Shown: positions 1 through 9,991 of the stretch, in pieces
How positions within the stretch are numbered: position 1 is the stretch's first letter
Layout of the letters: the number at the start of each line of letters is the position of its first letter
Notes under the pieces: generated by a model
What the model saw: only the letters and a program-made list of their open reading frames with translations
Told to the model about the DNA's origin: nothing
Databases searched by the model: none
Position numbers and translations under genes: made by a program
Assembly (NCBI RefSeq): GCF_900240385.1
Contig: NZ_OEQH01000004.1
Coordinates: 1-64,000 of the forward strand
Direction of reading: 5' to 3'
DNA from: Clostridium minihomine
GTDB taxonomy: Bacteria; Bacillota; Clostridia; Oscillospirales; Acutalibacteraceae
Length of the DNA stretch: 64,000 bases

Positions 1-186
1 AGTTTTTATAGAGCTACGAGACGCTCTTATATCCGGAAGTACTCACTTCTCGTTTCCAAGAAGTTTTCTCTCAAAAATTACGGGTTCCTTCTTGTCTTTC
101 TCGTTGTTTAATTTTCAAGGTCCTGTCCGACTCTCACTGACCTCTCGGCCGTTCGTGTCGTGCGCCGTTTCGTAAGGCGCTTGACT
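1..186 (-). other. probable rRNA operon leader (5' part of transcript leaving the window)
   Basis: Read on the minus strand, the sequence after the promoter at 187-215 holds no open frame. It has features typical of clostridial pre-16S leaders: a CCTTGAAAATTAAACA segment near 105-120 and a short ACTTCT/AGAAGT stem near 45-65. The start of 16S itself is not in the window, so the identity is inference. A tRNA or other stable RNA operon would look similar. Confidence 0.5.
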
Positions 187-215
187 ATAATACCAAACAC
201 ATCAACTAATGTCAA
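187..215 (-). promoter_or_regulatory. strong sigma-A promoter driving the left-edge RNA operon
   Basis: The minus strand has a perfect -35 TTGACA (215-210), a 17-bp spacer and -10 TATTAT (192-187). It lies directly downstream of folK and points out of the window. Near-consensus promoters of this kind are usual for stable RNA operons. Confidence 0.7.
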
Positions 216-246
216 CCCTTTTTTTAAAGTTTTTTGAAAAAAGTTT

Positions 247-732
247 TCAATTTCTTTCCAAAAGGTGCACTCCCGTGAAATCAAGCTCCCGTAAAGAGGC
301 CGAAAAATCCAGGCCCATAGCCGTTTTTTCAGGAAATAGATCACTTAAAGGCATCAGGACAAAAGCTCTGTTTAAAATACCCGGATGCGGCAATTTTAAT
401 TCATCTTCGCGAAAAATCGCATCTTCATATAAAAGTAAATCCAAATCAATAATGCGTGAACCATGATATTCCCGGCGTTCTCGTCCCAAACCGGCCTCGA
501 TTCCAAGGCAGCACCCCAGCAATACTTTTGGGGAACGATCGGTTAGAAGAAGGACGCAGGCATTAATATAATCGTTTTGCACACTGTGCACCTCGACAGG
601 TGCCGTCTCATAAAACCGGGAGGTGGAAATCACCGTGGTACCCGGCAGATTCTTCAGCGCCTGAATGGCATGGGTAATATTGTCCAGCCGGTTTCCTAAA
701 TTAGATCCCAAACCGATTACCGCTTTTTTCAA
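247..732 (-). CDS. folK: 2-amino-4-hydroxy-6-hydroxymethyldihydropteridine pyrophosphokinase
   Basis: HPPK transfers pyrophosphate from ATP to 6-hydroxymethyl-dihydropterin, the last step before FolP in folate synthesis. The 161-residue product starts KKAVIGLGSNLGNR and carries the family signature SRIIDLDLLLYED around residue 95. I chose a TTG start at 732 because GAAGGAGTGA lies eight bases upstream. Longer in-frame versions would run far into folB without a ribosome site. The gene overlaps the 3' end of folB by 32 bp and is last in the folE-folP-folB-folK operon, so translational coupling is likely. Confidence 0.93.
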   Translation of the reverse strand: MKKAVIGLGSNLGNRLDNITHAIQALKNLPGTTVISTSRFYETAPVEVHSVQNDYINACVLLLTDRSPKVLLGCCLGIEAGLGRERREYHGSRIIDLDLLLYEDAIFREDELKLPHPGILNRAFVLMPLSDLFPEKTAMGLDFSASLRELDFTGVHLLERN

Positions 733-1105
733 TACAATCACTCCTTCTTCTATGAATCGAAACGGCTGTGTATTCAAAATCCGCCTGAATGGGAGCTTCG
801 GGCTTTTTCAAAAGAATCTCCAGCTCCATTACCGGCGGAAAATCGGCAAAAATCTGCTCGGCCACCCGACCGGCGACTCGCTCCAACAAATCATAGGAAC
901 GCTCTGTCATCACCCGGGCAGCCGTTTTGAGCAGCTTGGCATAACTGACCGTATCTTCCAGATTATCGCTTACACAAGGGGCTGACAGATCTACAGCAGC
1001 AGTAATATCCATGATAAAATTCTGGCCGTCACGCTTTTCTTCCGGATTTACACCATGATATGCAAATACCTTTAATCCTTTTACTATTATCTTATCCAAT
1101 TCCAT
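701..1105 (-). CDS. folB: dihydroneopterin aldolase
   Basis: FolB cleaves 7,8-dihydroneopterin to 6-hydroxymethyl-dihydropterin and glycolaldehyde. The 134-residue protein has the family start [20 protein letters not shown], with the conserved YHGV segment near residues 16-19, and the later LEILLKKPEAPI segment. It is slightly longer than usual (about 120) because its last 10 or so codons run into folK. It overlaps folP by 14 bp at its start and folK at its end, so all four folate genes are tightly packed and probably one transcript from the folE promoter. Confidence 0.93.
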   Translation of the reverse strand: MELDKIIVKGLKVFAYHGVNPEEKRDGQNFIMDITAAVDLSAPCVSDNLEDTVSYAKLLKTAARVMTERSYDLLERVAGRVAEQIFADFPPVMELEILLKKPEAPIQADFEYTAVSIHRRRSDCIEKSGNRFGI

Positions 1106-1940
1106 TTCCTCCTGCCTGTGCGCACAATACCGCGTGCGCCACCTGCGCCGCCTGCACAGCTTCTTTTACATCATGTACCCGCAGAATCTGTGCACCGCCC
1201 GCCTGAGCCAGCGTATGTGCCGCCACAGTGCCCGCCATGCGCTCTGCCGCCGGGGGATCCCCGCAGGGCCGTCCGATAACACGCTTGCGGGATGCTGCCA
1301 TTAAAAAACTGCATTCCGGTATCTTTAATGATTGCACATTAGCAATCAGCTGCAAATTTTCCTCATGGGTCTTTCCAAACCCAACCCCGGGGTCAAGACA
1401 AATCCGTGCGGGAGATATTCCCATTTCTTTTGCCTGTTCCACTTTCTTTTGAAAGAACCGGCGCACACGGATTAAAATATCCTCTTCCGTATTTTCTTCT
1501 AATGTATTGCCGTTGTGCATGATAACACATCCACAGTTGCTCTCTTTTATGGCCGGGAACATCCCCGAATCTTCAAACCCCATCACATCATTGATAATAT
1601 CCGCGCCGTTTTGAAGTGCAAGAGCCGCCACTTGCGGATAAAACGTATCTATAGATAGGGGAATCTGCAAACGACCCTTCAGTCCCTTTAAAACCGGTTC
1701 GATGCGTGCCCATTCTTCTTCCGGTGGAATCGGGACAAAGCCCGGCCGGGTGGACTGCCCGCCGATGTCCAGAATTCCCGCCCCCTGCTCCTGCATTTCC
1801 AATGCGTGAGAAACAGCATCCTGCGAACGAAAATTGCTGCCGCCATCCGAAAAGGAATCCGGCGTTACATTTAATATGCCCATAATGCACGCCGGCCCAT
1901 TCAGCGGCAAGAAATATTTTCCTGCCTGAAACCCACTCAT
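1092..1940 (-). CDS. folP: dihydropteroate synthase
   Basis: FolP condenses hydroxymethyl-dihydropterin pyrophosphate with p-aminobenzoate and is the sulfonamide target. The 282-residue TIM-barrel protein shows [15 protein letters not shown] (about 21-35), [10 protein letters not shown] for pterin and phosphate binding, LSIDTF, and INDVMGF. The length is normal. It overlaps folE by 4 bp (ATGA-type) upstream and folB downstream. No folC, pabA or pabB is next to it in this window. Confidence 0.95.
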   Translation of the reverse strand: MSGFQAGKYFLPLNGPACIMGILNVTPDSFSDGGSNFRSQDAVSHALEMQEQGAGILDIGGQSTRPGFVPIPPEEEWARIEPVLKGLKGRLQIPLSIDTFYPQVAALALQNGADIINDVMGFEDSGMFPAIKESNCGCVIMHNGNTLEENTEEDILIRVRRFFQKKVEQAKEMGISPARICLDPGVGFGKTHEENLQLIANVQSLKIPECSFLMAASRKRVIGRPCGDPPAAERMAGTVAAHTLAQAGGAQILRVHDVKEAVQAAQVAHAVLCAQAGGNGIG

Positions 1941-2509
1941 TGATAATGCCTCCCCGTCAGCAGCGACATCACCTCGTTGCGGGTTTTCGCCTCAGTTTTC
2001 ATAATTCCACGCAATGCAGAAGTTTGTGTGACAGAGCCGGCAGCCCTTGCTCCGCGCATTGTCATGCACAGGTGTTCGGCTTCCACCAGCACCGCAACCC
2101 CATAGGGCTCCAGATTTTCAAATAGAAAGTCTGCAATCTGCGCGGTCAGACGCTCTTGTACCTGAGGGCGAGAGGCAAAGCATTTCACAATACGCGCAAA
2201 TTTAGAAAGGCCGATAATTTTTCCCTCTTTGGGAATATAAGCAATATGCGCTTTCCCTACAAAGGGTAAAAGATGATGTTCGCACACGGAATACATGGGA
2301 ATATCGCGCACCAAAACCAGTTCGCCCTGCTGCTGGCTTTCTTGAAAAAGTTTCAGGTGATCCGCAGGGTTTTCCTGCAATCCAGAGAAAATCTCTGCAT
2401 ACATTTTTGCCACCCGGCTGGGTGTTTCCAGCAAGCCTTCCCTCTCCGGGTCTTCGCCAACTGCAAGAAGCAGTTCTGTAACCGCTGCCTTAATTCTGTC
2501 CTGATCCAT
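1937..2509 (-). CDS. folE: GTP cyclohydrolase I
   Basis: Converts GTP to dihydroneopterin triphosphate, the first step of folate synthesis. The 190-residue product has the zinc-site segment [18 protein letters not shown], the QERLT helix and [10 protein letters not shown] with the second Zn cysteine. An in-frame ATG exists 18 codons upstream, but GGGAGG eight bases before the ATG at 2509 fixes the start at [10 protein letters not shown]. It is first in the folate operon. The leader is only about 35 nt, which leaves no room for a THF riboswitch. Confidence 0.95.
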   Translation of the reverse strand: MDQDRIKAAVTELLLAVGEDPEREGLLETPSRVAKMYAEIFSGLQENPADHLKLFQESQQQGELVLVRDIPMYSVCEHHLLPFVGKAHIAYIPKEGKIIGLSKFARIVKCFASRPQVQERLTAQIADFLFENLEPYGVAVLVEAEHLCMTMRGARAAGSVTQTSALRGIMKTEAKTRNEVMSLLTGRHYQ

Positions 2510-2551
2510 AAAAAGAACCTCCCATTTTGTCGGTTTCCCGGATTTTTCCTG

Positions 2552-2580
2552 ATTATAACACAATCCTTGTCAAGTTTGAA
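2552..2580 (-). promoter_or_regulatory. folE operon promoter (extended -10)
   Basis: The minus strand shows -10 TATAAT (2557-2552) preceded by TGT, an extended -10, with a weak -35 TTCAAA 17 bp upstream. It sits about 45 bp before the folE start and nothing else in the gap resembles a promoter on this strand. Confidence 0.55.
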
Positions 2581-2673
2581 TATCTGTAAAAAATTCGAGT
2601 GAAACTGCCCAGACAAAAGGTCTTCTTCCGCACTCCCCAGGTAAAATCGCCAAAAATATATCACCTTCTTTTC

Positions 2674-2702
2674 TTGAGAAAGGAATGATGGTACAATATG
2701 AT
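2674..2702 (+). promoter_or_regulatory. promoter of the radical SAM gene
   Basis: TTGAGA (2674-2679), 17-bp spacer, TATGAT (2697-2702). The leader to the start codon is about 95 nt and AT-rich. I see no recognisable riboswitch in it. Confidence 0.5.
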
Positions 2703-2803
2703 TTTAAGAAAACAAAAAGAAAACCCCAAAATGCAAAAACACCGCTTACTTTACGGTAGAAACTAATGTAGAGTATGGGAAGAAATAAGGAGGATCAATC
2801 ACT

Positions 2804-3658
2804 ATGCACTATGAAGGAACTATTTTTCGTCCGCCGTCAGAAGCCGACAGTCTGCTGGTTCAGGTAACGGTAGGCTGTTCCTGGAACAAATGCACCTTCT
2901 GCGACATGTACACCGATAAAAAATTCCGCATCCGCGGTATTGATGAAATTAAAGCCGACCTGAAAGAGGGTTCGCGCTGGCGCAACCAGATTCGCCGGAT
3001 TTTCTTGTGTGACGGAGATGCCATGGTTCTGAAAACCTCTATGCTGTTAGAGATTCTCGAAACCATTCGCGAGCTTTATCCCGATTTGGATGCCGTACGC
3101 GTTTACGCCACCGCCACCGACATTCTGCGCAAATCTCACGAGGAATTGTGTCAGCTGAAGGAAGCCGGGCTGGAAATGGTTTACATCGGTCTGGAATCCG
3201 GCAGTGATAAGGTGCTGAAAGAAGTAAACAAAGATATTACCAAAGCAGAAATGATAGCCGCAGCCCAAGCGGTAACAAAAGCCGGCATCCGGCAATCCGT
3301 CAGCATTATCTCTGGTCTGGGCGGCCAGGACATGTCCCGCGAGCATATTTTAGAAACCGCCGATGCGTTAAACCAAATGCAGCCCGACTATGTGGGAATG
3401 CTGGTTCTGCACGCCGGGAATGATACCGATATGTTCCGCAAGATCTCAGAAGGAACCTTCCGGCTCCCCTCTGCCACCCAGGTGCTGACAGAGATGAAGC
3501 TGTTAATTGAAAATCTGGAACTGGAACACTGTTATTTCACCAGTGCCCACGCTTCTAATTATATTGATGTGCGGGGACGTCTGCCGCAGGATAAACAGGC
3601 AATGCTGCGCAATATCGATCGCCTGACCGAACTGGTGAAAAAGCGGGAAGCAATTTAA
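2804..3658 (+). CDS. radical SAM protein, Elp3/MiaB/NifB fold
   Basis: The 284-residue protein has a cysteine cluster CSWNKCTFCDMY near residues 25-36, spaced C-x4-C-x2-C, a variant of the usual C-x3-C-x2-C cluster that binds the [4Fe-4S]-SAM site. It is followed by LCDGDAM and a GLESGSD segment, typical of the SAM/TIM-barrel core. There is no extra B12-binding or TRAM domain and the length is that of a minimal radical SAM enzyme. The substrate cannot be read from sequence. Close relatives are usually annotated only as radical SAM protein. It is monocistronic, with its own promoter, AGGAGG ribosome site and a terminator at 3702. Confidence 0.85.
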   Translation: MHYEGTIFRPPSEADSLLVQVTVGCSWNKCTFCDMYTDKKFRIRGIDEIKADLKEGSRWRNQIRRIFLCDGDAMVLKTSMLLEILETIRELYPDLDAVRVYATATDILRKSHEELCQLKEAGLEMVYIGLESGSDKVLKEVNKDITKAEMIAAAQAVTKAGIRQSVSIISGLGGQDMSREHILETADALNQMQPDYVGMLVLHAGNDTDMFRKISEGTFRLPSATQVLTEMKLLIENLELEHCYFTSAHASNYIDVRGRLPQDKQAMLRNIDRLTELVKKREAI

Positions 3659-3701
3659 CGCTTTTCCCCTGTGAAAGATGAAAGCAAAACCGATTTTTAC
3701 G

Positions 3702-3740
3702 GTGCGTTTCCAATATTGGAGACGCACTTCTTTCTGTCTG
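3702..3740 (+). terminator. terminator after the radical SAM gene
   Basis: The stem GTGCGTTTCC/GGAGACGCAC (3702-3727) is followed by a pyrimidine-rich TTCTTTCTGTCTG. A second GCCGGAAA/TTTCCGGC inverted repeat lies at about 3752-3787. Confidence 0.6.
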
Positions 3741-3859
3741 TTACACGCTTGCCGGAAATGACGATTCTTCTATCCTCCTTTTCCGGCATACATTCCCGCT
3801 GATTTTCCAATCGCCCATTCCCTTTTTGCCAGCCACATTTTGAAAGGAGAGAGAAAAGC

Positions 3860-4465
3860 TTGGATAACCTTCAAACGGTTTTAACCAATTGCGCCAATCA
3901 AAAAAAATTGGTAGAAATTTATACAGACAAGGAAGATTCCTTTTCAGTGGGAATTCCCTTGTATCTGGATAAAAACGGGCTTTTAGTATCCAGCATCAAC
4001 ACGCAGGGAAAAACCGATGGCTGCGCGTATTATTCTTTTGCTATTATTGAAAAGGTAGAAACCGAGACGGAATACTTACAAAAATTAACCTATTACCAGG
4101 ATTTCTGGCGCGAACAAGGGAACGCCACCCTCTTCCCATTAAAGGAAGGTGCCTTTGAGCCCCCCGCAGGCCAAAACCTGCTTTGGCACATTTTAAACCA
4201 GCAGCAAAACGCCCGCCATATCATAACCATTGAAAACGACCGAACCGGAGAACTGGAAACCGGCTTTCTTGTGGTTTTAACGGAAGAAAGCCTTGTCTTG
4301 CAAACCATTGATCTTTCCAATGCAAAATTCATGGGGAAAATTCAGTTATCGCTGCACACGATTCACTTTGTGGAATTCAACAGCATGGATCATCACTTAT
4401 TGGAATACGCCAACCATTGTTTGGAAATGCAGAAAATCAGAACAAAACCTGTTTCGCATAGATAA
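3860..4465 (+). CDS. unknown protein with two tandem small-barrel repeats
   Basis: The 201-residue product has no signal peptide or membrane segment. Residues about 15-75 and 115-185 resemble each other: each has a beta hairpin with charged residues, then GxxLxLxxxGLLV or TEESLVLQ, a turn, and a last strand ending (S)IIEKVE or HTIHFVE followed by a helix. This suggests an internal duplication of an Sm-like or PRC-type barrel. I do not recognise a named family. The start is TTG at 3860, with AAAGGAGAG eight bases upstream. It stands alone between two terminators. Confidence 0.6.
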   Translation: MDNLQTVLTNCANQKKLVEIYTDKEDSFSVGIPLYLDKNGLLVSSINTQGKTDGCAYYSFAIIEKVETETEYLQKLTYYQDFWREQGNATLFPLKEGAFEPPAGQNLLWHILNQQQNARHIITIENDRTGELETGFLVVLTEESLVLQTIDLSNAKFMGKIQLSLHTIHFVEFNSMDHHLLEYANHCLEMQKIRTKPVSHR

Positions 4466-4488
4466 ACCTTTCTGTGCCCTATCAGCGC

Positions 4489-4526
4489 AAAGAGGCCCCC
4501 GGAAGTTTTCCGGGGGCCTCTTTGTT
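4489..4526. terminator. bidirectional terminator
   Basis: A 16-bp perfect stem, AAAGAGGCCCCCGGAA (4489-4504) with its complement (4508-4523), has a 3-nt loop and T-rich ends on both strands. It serves the plus-strand gene ending at 4465 and the minus-strand permease ending at 4570. Confidence 0.9.
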
Positions 4527-4569
4527 CTATTCATAAAACCTCAAGCTAAACGAAATATAAGGTAAAAAT

Positions 4570-6012
4570 TTAAAGTCTGGCCAGAATCACAAAGTTCAGA
4601 ACAAATAACAATGTGGAAACCAGCAGAATGGGGTGCACTTCTTTGATCTTGCCTTTGACCAGCTTAATGATGCAGTAGAACAAAAATCCGGCAGCCATAC
4701 CATAAGAAATGCTGTAGCAAAGTGCCATAAAGATACCCGCAAAGAACCCGGGAACCGCATCCTCCAGATCATCCCACTTAATATCGCGGAAAGAACTGAG
4801 CATCATAACGCCCACAATAATCAAAGACGGCGCAATGGCTTCATCGGGAATTGCGCTGATCAGCGGCGCAAAGAACGCACTGATCATAAACATAATCGCT
4901 GTGACAACACTTGTCAGGCCGGTGCGTCCGCCTGCACCGATTCCCGCGGCACTTTCCACATAAGTTGTGGTGTTGGATGTACCGAATACCGCACCGATAG
5001 AAGTAGCAGTAGCATCTGCAAATAAGGCTCTTTCCATCTTGGTATTAAAGCCCTTGCTGTTGCTCAGCGCAGCCTCGTCCTCTTCCGAGAAGATTCCGGT
5101 TTTGCGGCCTGTGCCGATAAAGGTGCCAATGGTATCAAAGGTGTCTGACAAACTGAATGCAAAAATGGTCATCAAAACCAAGGGAAGCTTCGACGGGTCA
5201 GAGAACAGGGACTGCATTCCCGGGTTGCCGAATGCCGCACAAAAAGTGGTGGGCAGCTGGCTGACCGCATCGGTAAAGCTGACGGAATTGGTTGCAGTAG
5301 TCAGCCCCAAAGGAATTCCCGCAATAGCGGTGACAGCAATTCCCAAAAGAATTGCGCCCTTTACATTTTTAATCACTAAAATCACAGTCAGGATAATGCC
5401 AAACAAAGCCAGCAAAACACCCGGTGTGTTGAAATTGACAATCGCAGGAACAATGCTGGAATTGGCAACCACTGTGCCGCTGTCCAGAAGGTCATACTGA
5501 CCGGGATCCGAAGTAAAAGAAAGCAGTCCGCACTTTTTAATGCCGATATAGGCGATAAAACCGCCGATACCGCCGCCGATGGCATGCTGCAATGTGCGGG
5601 GAATCGCCGCAATAATCATTTTACGGATTTTGGTAACGGTGATAACAATGTTGAGCATACCGCACAGAAACACCATCGCCAAAGCTTCTTGCCACGTAAA
5701 GCCTAATCCAAAACAAACGGTAAAAACAAAGAAAGCATTCAGACCCATTCCAGGAGCCTGAGCGTAGGGAACATTGGCAAACAGCCCCATTACCAAAGTG
5801 CCGATGACCGACGCAATGATGGTTGCGAGAAAAACCGCGCCCCATGGCATACCGGTTTGAGAAAGCATGCTGGGGTTCACCATAATAATGTAAACCATCG
5901 TAAAGAAAGTGGTGATGCCCGCCATTATTTCGGTACGCACATCGGTTTTTTGACCCTTCAGATCAAAAAAATCGCCCTTGGGGTGGAATACGACCTGTTT
6001 GTTTTGCGCCAT
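4570..6012 (-). CDS. AzgA-type purine permease (adenine/guanine/hypoxanthine, NCS2 superfamily)
   Basis: The 480-residue polytopic membrane protein has about 12-14 hydrophobic segments. Family features are the N-terminal DVRTEIMAGITTFFTMVYI, NVPYAQAPGMGLNAFF in TM3, TLQHAIGGGIGGFIAYIG, FAFSLSDTFDTIGTFIG and the TTYVESAAGIGAGGRTGL motif. These fit the AzgA/PbuG/PbuO branch of proton-coupled purine transporters. The exact base specificity is not readable. It has its own promoter and a leader with a strong hairpin next to the ribosome site, and shares the terminator at 4489. Confidence 0.88.
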   Translation of the reverse strand: MAQNKQVVFHPKGDFFDLKGQKTDVRTEIMAGITTFFTMVYIIMVNPSMLSQTGMPWGAVFLATIIASVIGTLVMGLFANVPYAQAPGMGLNAFFVFTVCFGLGFTWQEALAMVFLCGMLNIVITVTKIRKMIIAAIPRTLQHAIGGGIGGFIAYIGIKKCGLLSFTSDPGQYDLLDSGTVVANSSIVPAIVNFNTPGVLLALFGIILTVILVIKNVKGAILLGIAVTAIAGIPLGLTTATNSVSFTDAVSQLPTTFCAAFGNPGMQSLFSDPSKLPLVLMTIFAFSLSDTFDTIGTFIGTGRKTGIFSEEDEAALSNSKGFNTKMERALFADATATSIGAVFGTSNTTTYVESAAGIGAGGRTGLTSVVTAIMFMISAFFAPLISAIPDEAIAPSLIIVGVMMLSSFRDIKWDDLEDAVPGFFAGIFMALCYSISYGMAAGFLFYCIIKLVKGKIKEVHPILLVSTLLFVLNFVILARL

Positions 6013-6036
6013 TCGTTCATTCCTCCTGAAATAAAG

Positions 6037-6059
6037 TAAGAAGCCGAAAAGGCTTCTTA
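6037..6059 (-). promoter_or_regulatory. leader hairpin before the purine permease
   Basis: On the minus strand, TAAGAAGCC TTTTC GGCTTCTTA forms a nine-pair hairpin ending about 14 bases before the AGGAGG ribosome site. It could act as an attenuator or limit ribosome access. The guanine-riboswitch core is not visible in the roughly 80-nt leader. Confidence 0.45.
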
Positions 6060-6099
6060 AAAATTTGCCTATTGCTTAGGACTTGAATCAACAATGCTA

Positions 6100-6129
6100 A
6101 GTATAGTGAATTGTTTATTAAAAATCAAG
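6100..6129 (-). promoter_or_regulatory. promoter of the purine permease
   Basis: The minus strand shows -35 TTGATT (6129-6124), an 18-bp spacer and -10 TATACT (6105-6100). Transcription would start near 6093, giving an 80-nt leader. Confidence 0.6.
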
Positions 6130-6279
6130 TGTTTGAATCGACAAATTTTTCGATTTAGAAACAATTTATTCATAACTTTTTTAAGAATTTTACTTATTTT
6201 CATTCTTCCATTTCCTATTTTTATTATACTTTGGCAAGAAATTTATTTTTTGATAGATTCAATTTGATAGATTCAAATA

Positions 6280-6312
6280 GAAAGGATCCGTTACAATGCA
6301 ACGGATCCTTTC
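6280..6312 (-). terminator. gdhA terminator
   Basis: The stem GAAAGGATCCGTT/AACGGATCCTTTC with a 7-nt loop lies just downstream of the gdhA stop. The following minus-strand bases are only moderately T-rich. A direct duplication of TGATAGATTCAA lies beside it at 6251-6276. Confidence 0.75.
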
Positions 6313-6347
6313 CTCGCATTATGGATAGGAATGAGAATCTACTGAAT

Positions 6348-7721
<1,374 letters not shown>

Positions 7722-7730
7722 TTATTAACG

Positions 7731-7759
7731 ATTATATCCCTCCTCATGAAGTTTTTCAA
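7731..7759 (-). promoter_or_regulatory. gdhA promoter
   Basis: The minus strand shows TTGAAA (7759-7754), a 17-bp spacer and a perfect TATAAT (7736-7731), giving a leader of only about 25 nt. The rest of the 7760-7966 gap is AT-rich and I see no further signal in it. Confidence 0.75.
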
Positions 7760-7966
7760 TAGCAAAACTTCATATTTTTGTATTATTTTGAATTTTTGTG
7801 TATTTTATAATGATCTCTATTCCCTAAATGAAATTTATTTGTTTATTAATTTCATTTAAATGGTGTTCTCAACGGCAGAATGCCTTGTGAAAAGGAAAAA
7901 GTGATTTTCTGCCCCTCTCTTCCGTCAAAAACTTCACCCAAGTACCACTTTTTTGACAAATACAAA

Positions 7967-8000
7967 AGGGAACAGTCCCCTTTTGGGGGAACTGTTCCCT
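7967..8000 (-). terminator. pckG terminator
   Basis: The stem GGGAACAGTCCCC/GGGGAACTGTTCCC lies 40 bp past the pckG stop and is followed on the minus strand by TTTTGTATTTG. Confidence 0.85.
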
Positions 8001-8041
8001 GGTTATGATGGAGTAAATCCTCTTATCGGTTATGGTGGGGC

Positions 8042-9811
8042 TTACTGCAGCTTCTGCTTCAGCTGATCCAACTGAGCGCGCAGTTCCTGCGGCAGCTTGT
8101 CGCCAAAATTTTTGTAGAATTCTTCGATTCCCTCCGCCTCTTTTTTCCACTGGTCTTTGTCAACCACCAGAATATTGCGAAGAGTTTCCAGATTGATTTC
8201 ATCCTCAATGCCCTGCAGGTTGATATCCTCTGCCTTGGGAACAAAACCGATGGGTGTTTCCACTGCGTCGGCTGTGCCTTCCACGCGGGAGATGATCCAA
8301 TCCAACACACGCATGTTGTCACCGAAACCGGGCCACAGGAAGTGACCTTCGTCATCCAGACGGAACCAGTTTACATTGAAGACCTTGGGAGCCTTATCGC
8401 CCAAAACCTTACCCATTTCAAACCAGTGGGCAAAGTAATCACCCATGTGATATCCGCAGAAAGGCAGCATCGCCATCGGATCGCGGCGAACCACACCCAC
8501 AGCGCCGGCAGCGGCAGCGGTGGTTTCAGATGCCATAATGGAACCAACGAACACGCCGTTATCCCAATCGCGGGACTGGTAAACCAGCGGAGTGGTCTGT
8601 GCACGGCGGCCGCCAAAGATAATGGCAGAAATCGGCACACCTTCACCCTTGTCAAATTCAGGGCTGATGCAGGGGCAATTCTTAGCCGGTGCAGTAAAGC
8701 GGCTGTTGGGATGAGCACCCTTTTCAGAAGAAGTGCTGCCGTCCCAGGGCTCGCCCTTCCAGTTCACTGCGTTCTTGGGCGGATTTTTGTCCAGACCTTC
8801 CCACCATACGGTGTTGTCATCCAGATTCTGAACCACGTTGGTGAAGATAGTTCCCTCACCGGTAGAAGCCAAAGCATTATAGTTGGATTTGGCATTGGTG
8901 CCGGGCGCCACGCCAAAGAAGCCGTTTTCAGGGTTAATGGCATACAGTCTGCCGTCTTCGCCGGGACGCATCCAGGCAATATCGTCGCCGACTGTCCATA
9001 CTTTGTAGCCCTTCTTCACATAGCCTTCCGGCGGAATCAGCATTGCCAGGTTGGTTTTGCCGCAGGCAGACGGGAACGCCGCCGCCACATAGGTAACCTT
9101 GCCCTGAGGATTTTGGAGGCCCAAAATCAGCATGTGCTCAGCCATCCAGCCCTGATTCTTGCCCAAGAAGGAAGCAATGCGAAGCGCAAAGCATTTTTTG
9201 CCCAGCAGAACGTTTCCGCCGTAGCCAGAGTTAACAGACACAATGGTGTTATCTTCGGGGAAATGGCATATGTAGCGCTTTTCCGCGTCGATTTCACATT
9301 TGCAGTGCAAACCGCGTACCCACTCGGGATTATCGCCCAAAACATCCCAAACAGCCTGGCCAACACGCGCCATAATCGCCATGTTCAGAACAACATAAAT
9401 GGAGTCAGTCAGCTCCACACCGATTTTGGCAAGGGGAGAACCAATGGGACCCATAGAATAGGGAATTACATACATAGTACGGCCTTTATAGCTGCCGCGG
9501 GCGATATCATAGAGCATTTTGTAGGCTTTCTGCGGCTCCATCCAGTTATTGGTGGGGCCTGCATCCACCTCATTCTGAGAGCAGATAAAAGTTCTGTCTT
9601 CCACACGGGCAACGTCATTTACCGCAGTGCGGTGCAAATAGCAGCCCGGCAGTTTCTCCTGGTTCAATTTCAGCATTTCCCCAGTCGAGCATGCTTCTGC
9701 ACGCAGCTGTTCCAGCTGCTCCTCAGAGCCGTCGATCCAAACGACCTTATCGGGGCTGACGAGAGTTTTCATTTCTTCGATCCAGTTTAATACCGATTTG
9801 TTGTTTGTCAT
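8042..9811 (-). CDS. pckG: phosphoenolpyruvate carboxykinase (GTP)
   Basis: Interconverts oxaloacetate and PEP using GTP/GDP. In fermenters it often runs in the carboxylating direction. The 589-residue protein is of normal GTP-class length. It shows the substrate-binding segment IPYSMGPIGSPLAKIGVELT, the P-loop with its reactive cysteine FPSACGKTNLAML (about 245-257), the metal-site VGDDIAWM, and FGGRRAQTTPLV. A normal ribosome site lies at AGAAGGAG... before the ATG. With ppdK at the right end of the window it suggests active PEP-pyruvate-oxaloacetate interconversion. Confidence 0.96.
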   Translation of the reverse strand: MTNNKSVLNWIEEMKTLVSPDKVVWIDGSEEQLEQLRAEACSTGEMLKLNQEKLPGCYLHRTAVNDVARVEDRTFICSQNEVDAGPTNNWMEPQKAYKMLYDIARGSYKGRTMYVIPYSMGPIGSPLAKIGVELTDSIYVVLNMAIMARVGQAVWDVLGDNPEWVRGLHCKCEIDAEKRYICHFPEDNTIVSVNSGYGGNVLLGKKCFALRIASFLGKNQGWMAEHMLILGLQNPQGKVTYVAAAFPSACGKTNLAMLIPPEGYVKKGYKVWTVGDDIAWMRPGEDGRLYAINPENGFFGVAPGTNAKSNYNALASTGEGTIFTNVVQNLDDNTVWWEGLDKNPPKNAVNWKGEPWDGSTSSEKGAHPNSRFTAPAKNCPCISPEFDKGEGVPISAIIFGGRRAQTTPLVYQSRDWDNGVFVGSIMASETTAAAAGAVGVVRRDPMAMLPFCGYHMGDYFAHWFEMGKVLGDKAPKVFNVNWFRLDDEGHFLWPGFGDNMRVLDWIISRVEGTADAVETPIGFVPKAEDINLQGIEDEINLETLRNILVVDKDQWKKEAEGIEEFYKNFGDKLPQELRAQLDQLKQKLQ

Positions 9812-9859
9812 TCCAGTTCTCCTTCCGGCCTTATGGCCATATACGATACTCTTGCCTCT

Positions 9860-9888
9860 ATTATAATCGATTTATCTGTAAGAATCAA
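9860..9888 (-). promoter_or_regulatory. pckG promoter
   Basis: The minus strand shows TTGATT (9888-9883), a 17-bp spacer and TATAAT (9865-9860), about 45 bp before the start codon. Confidence 0.75.
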
Positions 9889-9957
9889 TTATTAATTTGT
9901 GAAATTTTAATCAAATTACAAAACTCCGTTTTAGAATTTCGTTTTTAAATGCCACAA

Positions 9958-9984
9958 AAAGACAGAAAAGCGCATCAGAATGCG
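9958..9984 (-). terminator. tsaD operon terminator
   Basis: A short CGCAT TCTG ATGCG hairpin on the minus strand is followed by CTTTTCTGTCTTTTT, immediately downstream of the tsaD stop. Confidence 0.6.
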
Positions 9985-9991
9985 AAAAAAC

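Noticed and set aside
2510-2545. THF riboswitch before folE
   Set aside because: The leader from the best promoter is about 35 nt, too short for the aptamer.
6013-6099. Guanine riboswitch before the purine permease
   Set aside because: Conserved junction bases are absent and the leader is short.
8342-9790. Long plus-strand frame opposite pckG
   Set aside because: Antisense of the PEPCK reading frame; no independent evidence.
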